Shown one piece after another: positions 59,279 to 64,000 of a DNA stretch of 64,000 bases. Location: contig CP002916.1 in assembly GCA_000350305.1 (NCBI GenBank), positions 806,001 through 870,000 of the forward strand. Direction: 5' to 3'. Position numbers and translations under genes: made by a program. How positions within the stretch are numbered: position 1 is the first letter of the stretch; each line of letters begins with the position of its first letter. Origin of the DNA: Thermoplasmatales archaeon BRNA1. GTDB taxonomy: Archaea; Thermoplasmatota; Thermoplasmata; Methanomassiliicoccales; Methanomethylophilaceae. Under the pieces are notes generated by a model. That model was given only the letters and a program-made list of their open reading frames with translations, had not been told where the DNA came from and searched no databases.

Positions 59279-59296
59279 TGCCCCCGCAAGGGGGCA
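59279..59296. terminator. Bidirectional hairpin between convergent genes
   Basis: Stem TGCCCCC / GGGGGCA with a GCAA loop, between the AIM24 operon and UbiX. Confidence 0.55.
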
Positions 59297-59320
59297 CGAA
59301 CCTTTCGTTTTCTCCAGCGT

Positions 59321-59890
59321 TCATTGGGCGGGGGGTCGTCCTTCCCTGCCGTTCCAGGAACGGAACAGCTTCTGGTCTATGCCTGCCTGCATAAGGCATC
59401 TCCCGACGATGAATCCCACGATGTCGTCGACCGTCTGGGGTTTGGGGTAGAAACCCGGGTTCGCATCCATCATGACGCAGCCGTTCCTCGCGAGCTTGAG
59501 CTCGTTCTCCAGCATGATGGCGGACTTGGGGGATTCCCTGGTCACCAACACGGTCTTCCTCCCCTCCTTGATGGCACACGCTACCGCCCTGGAGATGAGG
59601 GTGTCGGCGATCCCGCAGGCGAACTTGGCCGCGGAGGACTCGCTGCAGGGACACACGAAGAGAGCGTCGTAATCAAAAGTGCCAGATGCGACGGGGGCGA
59701 ACAGGTCGTCGTCCTCGTAGACCGCATCCGCCATGGCGTAGACCTGGTCCACGGTGCAGTGGGTCTCCTCGGGCAGGATCGCCTTGGCGGTCCTGGACAT
59801 CACGAGGATCTTCTCCCCGGGGAGCTCCCTCAGGAGCCTGACACCGTAGGCGGCGCCAGAAGCGCCGGTCATCGTCACGACGAACCTCAT
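59321..59890 (-). CDS. ubiX: UbiX-family flavin prenyltransferase
   Basis: A 189-residue Rossmann-like flavoprotein starting MRFVVTMTGASGAAYGVRLL. PCSESSAAKFACGIADTLIS and VLVTRESPKSAIMLENELKL are the prenyl and FMN sites. It makes prenylated FMN, the cofactor of UbiD-type decarboxylases. It overlaps the aCPSF1 stop by 3 nt (ATGA). The matching UbiD is not in the window. Confidence 0.9.
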   Translation of the reverse strand: MRFVVTMTGASGAAYGVRLLRELPGEKILVMSRTAKAILPEETHCTVDQVYAMADAVYEDDDLFAPVASGTFDYDALFVCPCSESSAAKFACGIADTLISRAVACAIKEGRKTVLVTRESPKSAIMLENELKLARNGCVMMDANPGFYPKPQTVDDIVGFIVGRCLMQAGIDQKLFRSWNGREGRPPAQ

Positions 59891-61791
59891 CTCAGTCTCA
59901 CCGTCTCCAGGTTGGCCGGAGCCACCGTCTGGATCTTGCATTTCTGGAAGATGGATGATGCCAGGTCGGAGCACTTCCTGTCCTCGCCGTGGACGACGAT
60001 GATCTTGGAGGGCTTGGGCGACATGGTCTCGATGAACTGCATGAGCTGCTTGCGGTCGGAGTGTCCGGAGAACCCGTCCACGGTCTCGCGGTTCATCCTG
60101 ATCTGCAGGTTGATCTGCTTGCCCCTCATGGGCAGGGTGATCTCCGAGCGTCCCCTCTGGATGGTCCTTCCGAGGGATGTCTCGCTCTGGTATCCGACGA
60201 ACAGGAGCCAGTTCCTGTCGTCGTCGCACCACTCGCGGAAGTACTCCATGACCGGTCCTCCGGACATCATACCGCTGGTGGCGAGCACGATGCAGGGGTC
60301 GGGGGAGTGGCAGATCTCCTCCCTCATGTCGGCGGTCTCCACCTTGTGGAAGATCTCCGAGAGGAAGGGGTTGTGGTTGTTCTGGAAGATGTCGGTCCTG
60401 AGGTTGTTGTTCAGGTACTCGGGGTAGGCGGTGTGGATGGCCGTCGCCTCCCAGATCATACCGTCCAGATAGACGGGGATGGGGTCGATGGCGCCGGTCC
60501 TCTCGAGTTCCTCGATAACGAGCATGACCTCCTGGGAACGTCCGACGGCGAAGACGGGAATGAGGATCTTCCCTCCGTGCGAGGCGGCCTCCTTGATGAA
60601 CTCCCCGAGCTGCTCGGACGCCTCCTTCCTGGAGGGCTGGAAGTCCTTCTTGCCCCCGTATGTGGACTCCACCACCAGGGTCTCCAGCCTGGGGAACTTG
60701 TTGTTGGCCTGGTTGAACAGCCAGGTCTTCTCGAACTTGGTGTCCCCGGAGAATGCCACGTTGTGCAGTCCGTCGCCGATGTGGAAGTGGGCGATGGCGG
60801 AACCCAGGATGTGTCCTGCGTTCTGCAGGGTGAGGCGGACATCCGGTGCGATGTCGGTGGTCTCGCCGTACTTGAGGGGTATGGTGTGGAGGATCTCGTT
60901 CCTCACGTCCTTGGCGTCGTAGAGCGCCTTCTTGGCCTCCCCCCATGCGAGCTTGATGTTGTCGAGCTGGAGGAGCGCCATGAGGTCCCTGGTGGGCGCA
61001 GTGCAGTACACGGGTCCGTCGTACCCGTACTTGAACAGGGCGGGAAGCGTACCGCAGTGGTCCAGGTGGGCGTGGGTGATGACGACCGCGTCGATGTCGC
61101 TGAGGGGGTTAGCCTCGGGTATGTTGAAGTACGGGGTGGCATCTGAACCGGGATCGAGACCGCAGTCGATGAGGATCTTGGAGTTCTTGGTGGTGAGAAG
61201 GGAAGCCGACCTTCCGACCTGCCTGAATCCCCCGAGCGCGGTGACGCGCACCCACTGCTCCCCGTCGAGCGTGTTCCTGACCAGGTTCCTCGCGACCTTC
61301 TTGAGGATCTTCTGCCTCTCGTCGTGGGAGTACCTGATATAGCCGCGGATGTCCGATATGGTCTTGGACGGGATCGGGGGGGCGCGGATTACGTTGACGT
61401 TCCAGCCGGTGGTCTTGCGGAGGTCCATGAGGAGCTTGTCCCCCGCGCCCTTGACCTCGTCGGGGTAGATGGCCTCGACGACGGCGGTGCCGGTGTCCTC
61501 CAGGAAGTTGATGTCGGTGATCTCCGCCTTCTTGGGGATGAGGGAGCGGATCTTCTTCTCGACCTCGTCGGTGTCCGCAAGGTCCTGGGGGTCGGGACGG
61601 AACTCCACCCTCCTCCTGACTGTCTGTGCGATCTGGCGGGGGAGCGCGGTGTTGGAGGAGAACTCGTCGTAGTTCTTCAGGTACACGACGATGAGCGACC
61701 CCTCGAACTCGATGGAACTCACCTTCATGTCCTTGGGGATCATCCCCGAGACCTGTTCCCTCAGGCTGTCGAATAGTCTGTCTGGATTCAT
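59887..61791 (-). CDS. Archaeal CPSF-like ribonuclease aCPSF1 (KH, beta-CASP)
   Basis: A 634-residue protein: N-terminal KH domains (MNPDRLFDSLREQVSGMIPK, IPSKTISDIRGYIRYSHDER), a metallo-beta-lactamase core with THAHLDHCG and a beta-CASP insert (GKILIPVFAVGRSQEVMLVI), ending with GFSGHSDRKQL. In archaea this enzyme ends transcripts by cutting U-rich 3' RNA. ATG at 61791; it overlaps UbiX at its 3' end. Confidence 0.95.
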   Translation of the reverse strand: MNPDRLFDSLREQVSGMIPKDMKVSSIEFEGSLIVVYLKNYDEFSSNTALPRQIAQTVRRRVEFRPDPQDLADTDEVEKKIRSLIPKKAEITDINFLEDTGTAVVEAIYPDEVKGAGDKLLMDLRKTTGWNVNVIRAPPIPSKTISDIRGYIRYSHDERQKILKKVARNLVRNTLDGEQWVRVTALGGFRQVGRSASLLTTKNSKILIDCGLDPGSDATPYFNIPEANPLSDIDAVVITHAHLDHCGTLPALFKYGYDGPVYCTAPTRDLMALLQLDNIKLAWGEAKKALYDAKDVRNEILHTIPLKYGETTDIAPDVRLTLQNAGHILGSAIAHFHIGDGLHNVAFSGDTKFEKTWLFNQANNKFPRLETLVVESTYGGKKDFQPSRKEASEQLGEFIKEAASHGGKILIPVFAVGRSQEVMLVIEELERTGAIDPIPVYLDGMIWEATAIHTAYPEYLNNNLRTDIFQNNHNPFLSEIFHKVETADMREEICHSPDPCIVLATSGMMSGGPVMEYFREWCDDDRNWLLFVGYQSETSLGRTIQRGRSEITLPMRGKQINLQIRMNRETVDGFSGHSDRKQLMQFIETMSPKPSKIIVVHGEDRKCSDLASSIFQKCKIQTVAPANLETVRLR

Positions 61792-61846
61792 TTCAATCGG
61801 CTTCTCTTGGAAAAAAGCGGTTGGGAAGGGGTTTGACGGGAGGGGA

Positions 61847-62497
61847 TTAGTTGGGGTACCTGAAACCGATCTCCTCGCAGCGCTTCTTGATCTTTTCCTG
61901 GTCGACCCACTCGTAACCGTTGGGGCCGATGATGAGGATGAGCATTCCGTCGCCGGTGTAGTTGTCGCGGCGCCTTGCGGCGTTGAGTCCAGCGATGGCG
62001 ACATCTATGGCCTGCTCCTTGGTCATGTTGGGCTTGTATAGGGACTCGAGGGCCCCGTATGCGGTGACGGATCCGGATCCCGAGGAGGTGTAGTCGTCCT
62101 CGATGACGCCTCCCGCTCCGTCGACGCTGAAGACATGGCCCCCGGTGCGGTCGTATCCCGCGAGGATGGGGCCGAGGTAGAACCCCTGGCGGATGACGGA
62201 TCCCAGCAGGGTCGCCGCGGTGGCGACGGACATCTGGGCCCCCTTCTGCATCTCGTAGATGGAGACCTGGGACTGCATGTACCTGACCATGAGCTGGGCG
62301 TCCCCGACGAGACCGGAGATGGTCATCCCGAGGTTATCGGCGATGGGGTAGACCTTCTGAACGTGGCTGTTGGCGATGAGGTTGCCCATGGTGGCCCTCT
62401 GGTCGGTCGCGAGCACGACTCCGTCCTTGATCTTCATTCCGATGGTGGTGGTACCGGTTTTCACCGCGTTGTCAGATACAGAATTGTTACCGCTCAT
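61847..62497 (-). CDS. psmB: Proteasome subunit beta
   Basis: A 216-residue peptidase precursor. Cleavage within NAVKTGTTTIG would expose the catalytic Thr; GMKIKDGVVLATDQRATMGN, the catalytic Lys and Asp region, and GDGMLILIIGPNGYEWVD follow. Ends in TAA. A TATA-like element (TTTTATATG, about 62582-62590, minus) lies about 85 bp upstream. Confidence 0.95.
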   Translation of the reverse strand: MSGNNSVSDNAVKTGTTTIGMKIKDGVVLATDQRATMGNLIANSHVQKVYPIADNLGMTISGLVGDAQLMVRYMQSQVSIYEMQKGAQMSVATAATLLGSVIRQGFYLGPILAGYDRTGGHVFSVDGAGGVIEDDYTSSGSGSVTAYGALESLYKPNMTKEQAIDVAIAGLNAARRRDNYTGDGMLILIIGPNGYEWVDQEKIKKRCEEIGFRYPN

Positions 62498-62878
62498 TCT
62501 ACTTACCTTCGTTCAGCAATTGTGACCGAGAAGAAGCCGGACCGCATGCCCGACAAACTGAATAAGGAAAGTTAGTAGTTGCATATAAAATTTACATCGC
62601 GGGACATTATTTTCTTGCGATACAAGTACGCTTCCGCCGGGAACCGCCATAGAATCCGGCTAGACAACGGAAACGCCGCGACCCGAACGACGGCGGACAC
62701 CTTCCGGACCCTTCCGGCCGGCACGCGTGAGGCACAGGGGGCCCGATTTTTTGTCCTTGCTATGCGATTGTAAAACGCAGAACGGACGCTTTAAAAAGGA
62801 CGTTGGATTGATGTTTTCCCCATTTGCAATAAGGGTTTTAACCACCAAGTCTATCGCTTCCCCCATCAAGGGTTGCAC
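62498..62878. other. Intergenic region between psmB and the reductase
   Basis: 380 bp with back-to-back promoters for psmB and the plus-strand reductase (TTTAAAAAGG near 62790). The middle is GC-rich, non-coding, and ends in a T-run (see the RNA candidate). A short frame at 62579-62773 shows no coding pattern and I do not call it. Confidence 0.45.
62600..62755 (+). ncRNA. Candidate small RNA with T-run end
   Basis: A possible TATA (GCATATAAAATT, 62581-62592, plus) lies about 20 bp before a GC-rich non-coding segment. TCCGCCG (62633-62639) pairs perfectly with CGGCGGA (62691-62697), and the segment ends GCCCGATTTTTT (T-run 62747-62752), like a terminator. Weak evidence; sense and family unknown. 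Confidence 0.3.
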
Positions 62879-64000
62879 ATGGAAATCGAAGATTGGTTGG
62901 GCGCGGGTAATCAGCTTGGAATAGACATTTGGAACAAGAAGTACTGTCACAACGGGGAGACCTTCGAGCAGTGGCTCGACAGGATCTCCGAGGGAGACAA
63001 GGACATCAGGAGGATGATCGTCGAGAAGAAATTCCTCTTCGGAGGAAGGATACTCGCGAACAGGGGACTCCAGAAGACCGGCCTGAAGGTCACCTTCTCG
63101 AACTGCTACGTCATCGAGCCCCCCGAGGACTCCATAGAATCGATCTTCCAGTGCGCGAGCAAGGCCGCCAGGACCTTCTCCTACGGGGGAGGGGTCGGAA
63201 TAGACCTCTCCAAGCTCGCACCCCGCGGTGCGAAAATCAACAACACCGCATCGGCGACCTCGGGAGCCGTCTCGTTCACCGACCTCTTCTCCATGGTCAC
63301 CGGCCTCATCGGACAGCACGGAAGGAGGGGAGCGCTCATGCTCACCATGTCCTGCGAGCACCCCGACCTCGAGGAGTTCATGGCCGTGAAGACCGACCTC
63401 GACAGGGTCACCAAGGCCAACATGTCGATCCGCGTCACCGACAAGTTCATGGAGTGCGTCCGCGACAAGGAGACCTTCGTGCAGACCTTCGTCCGCCCGG
63501 AGACCAACGACACCACCGTCAAGAACCTCGATGCCTACGGATTCTTCAAGAAACTGTGCTACGCCAACTGGGATTACGGAGAGCCCGGATGTCTCTACTG
63601 GGACAGGATCAGCAAGTGGAACCTGCTGTCCGAGTTCCCCGACTACGAGTATGCCGGCACCAACCCCTGCGCCGAGGAGCCCCTCCCCGCCGGAGGAAGC
63701 TGCCTGCTCGGTTCCATGAACCTCTCCGAGTTCGTCAAGGACGGGAAGTTCGACGAGGAGGAGTTCAGGGAGGGTGTCGCCATCTGCGTCCGCGCCCTCA
63801 ACGACGTCCTCGAGGAGGGACTTCCCCTGCACCCGCTGCAGGAGCAGAAGGACTCCGTCGCGGGATGGAGGCAGATCGGACTCGGCATCATGGGTCTCGC
63901 CGACATGCTCATCAAGCTCGAGATGACCTACGGAACCAAAGAGGCCATGGACTTCTGCCACAAGCTCGGAAGGATCATGGCCGACGCCGCCCTCATCGCC
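62879..64000 (+). CDS. nrdJ: Adenosylcobalamin-dependent (class II) ribonucleotide reductase, 5' part
   Basis: 374 codons visible, open to the right edge. ATG at 62879 (MEIEDWLGAGNQLGIDIWNK). SNCYVIEPPEDSIESIFQ, YGGGVGIDLSKLAPRGAKIN, GQHGRRGALMLTMSCEHPDL and the class II marker NPCAEEPLPAGGSCLLGSMN are in order. It reduces nucleoside di- or triphosphates with B12, suited to an anaerobe rich in corrinoids. The C-terminal Cys pair lies outside the window. Confidence 0.9.
   Translation, partial: MEIEDWLGAGNQLGIDIWNKKYCHNGETFEQWLDRISEGDKDIRRMIVEKKFLFGGRILANRGLQKTGLKVTFSNCYVIEPPEDSIESIFQCASKAARTFSYGGGVGIDLSKLAPRGAKINNTASATSGAVSFTDLFSMVTGLIGQHGRRGALMLTMSCEHPDLEEFMAVKTDLDRVTKANMSIRVTDKFMECVRDKETFVQTFVRPETNDTTVKNLDAYGFFKKLCYANWDYGEPGCLYWDRISKWNLLSEFPDYEYAGTNPCAEEPLPAGGSCLLGSMNLSEFVKDGKFDEEEFREGVAICVRALNDVLEEGLPLHPLQEQKDSVAGWRQIGLGIMGLADMLIKLEMTYGTKEAMDFCHKLGRIMADAALIA

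Noticed and set aside
62579-62773. Short plus-strand frame between psmB and nrdJ
   Set aside because: Codon use and residue content look random, and it overlaps the psmB promoter; better explained as non-coding DNA.
1-64000. CRISPR array
   Set aside because: No regularly spaced direct repeats were seen; the only long exact match found is the single 30-bp inverted pair.

Overview
The window looks like a chromosome segment of a methylotrophic, pyrrolysine-using methanogen of the order Methanomassiliicoccales (Thermoplasmata), probably close to the gut or rumen Methanomethylophilaceae. It is fairly GC-rich apart from a few AT-rich accessory patches. The archaeal assignment rests on ribosomal proteins S19e, L31e and L39e, PDCD5, aIF6, class I HMG-CoA reductase, archaeal LeuRS and PheT, SRP54, TrmY, aCPSF1 and a proteasome beta subunit. 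Methanogenesis marker 2 and a methanopterin-type MptE point to a methanogen. Every assigned protein gene with a visible end finishes in TGA or TAA. The only TAGs inside recognisable genes lie in-frame, in phosphoglycerate mutase and in an iron-type ABC ATPase, with conserved protein on both sides. That is the pattern expected of an organism that decodes UAG as pyrrolysine.

Layout. 1-3.1 kb: iron/cobalamin-type ABC importer and a MATE exporter. 3.2-9.4 kb: methanogenesis marker 2, a structured RNA candidate, a site-2 protease, MptE, DUF373 and a degenerate metallo-beta-lactamase fold. 9.4-15 kb: S19e-PDCD5-L39e-L31e-aIF6 facing HMGR-PheT-peroxiredoxin, then an orphan small antitoxin-like gene. 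15.2-20.5 kb: EtfA-like, PPAT/NTPase fusion, zinc ribbon, TrmY, SRP54, and an archaeal coiled-coil protein. 20.6-25 kb: a structured RNA candidate, PurB, an FMN protein, Fic and pyrophosphatase. 25-32.4 kb: a TauABC/SsuABC-like importer whose binding protein looks circularly permuted, then a heterodimeric ABC exporter.

32.4-37 kb is an AT-rich accessory islet with a Sau3AI/MutH-like remnant, two related membrane proteins, a broken open frame carrying TAGs, and an HNH endonuclease. 37-46 kb holds tRNA-Ala, NfeD/SPFH, two small-gene plus GNAT modules resembling toxin-antitoxin pairs, the amber-containing phosphoglycerate mutase, MsrAB and an AGCS symporter. 46-55 kb holds DsbA-like, CobW GTPase with a His-rich partner, a YqaJ-like nuclease, tRNA-Leu, IorAB, TrpF, and a GTPase-domain-only FtsZ-like protein with an RHH regulator. 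55-64 kb holds LeuRS, AIM24-like, UbiX, aCPSF1, proteasome beta and the start of a B12-type ribonucleotide reductase.

The best leads are the two in-frame ambers, the paired small-gene/GNAT modules (two pairs, one orphan, one frameshifted copy), the permuted substrate-binding protein, the 30-bp sequence shared in inverted orientation by two distant intergenic regions, and three unassigned structured RNA candidates. All homology calls come from reading the sequence by eye; no search was run.
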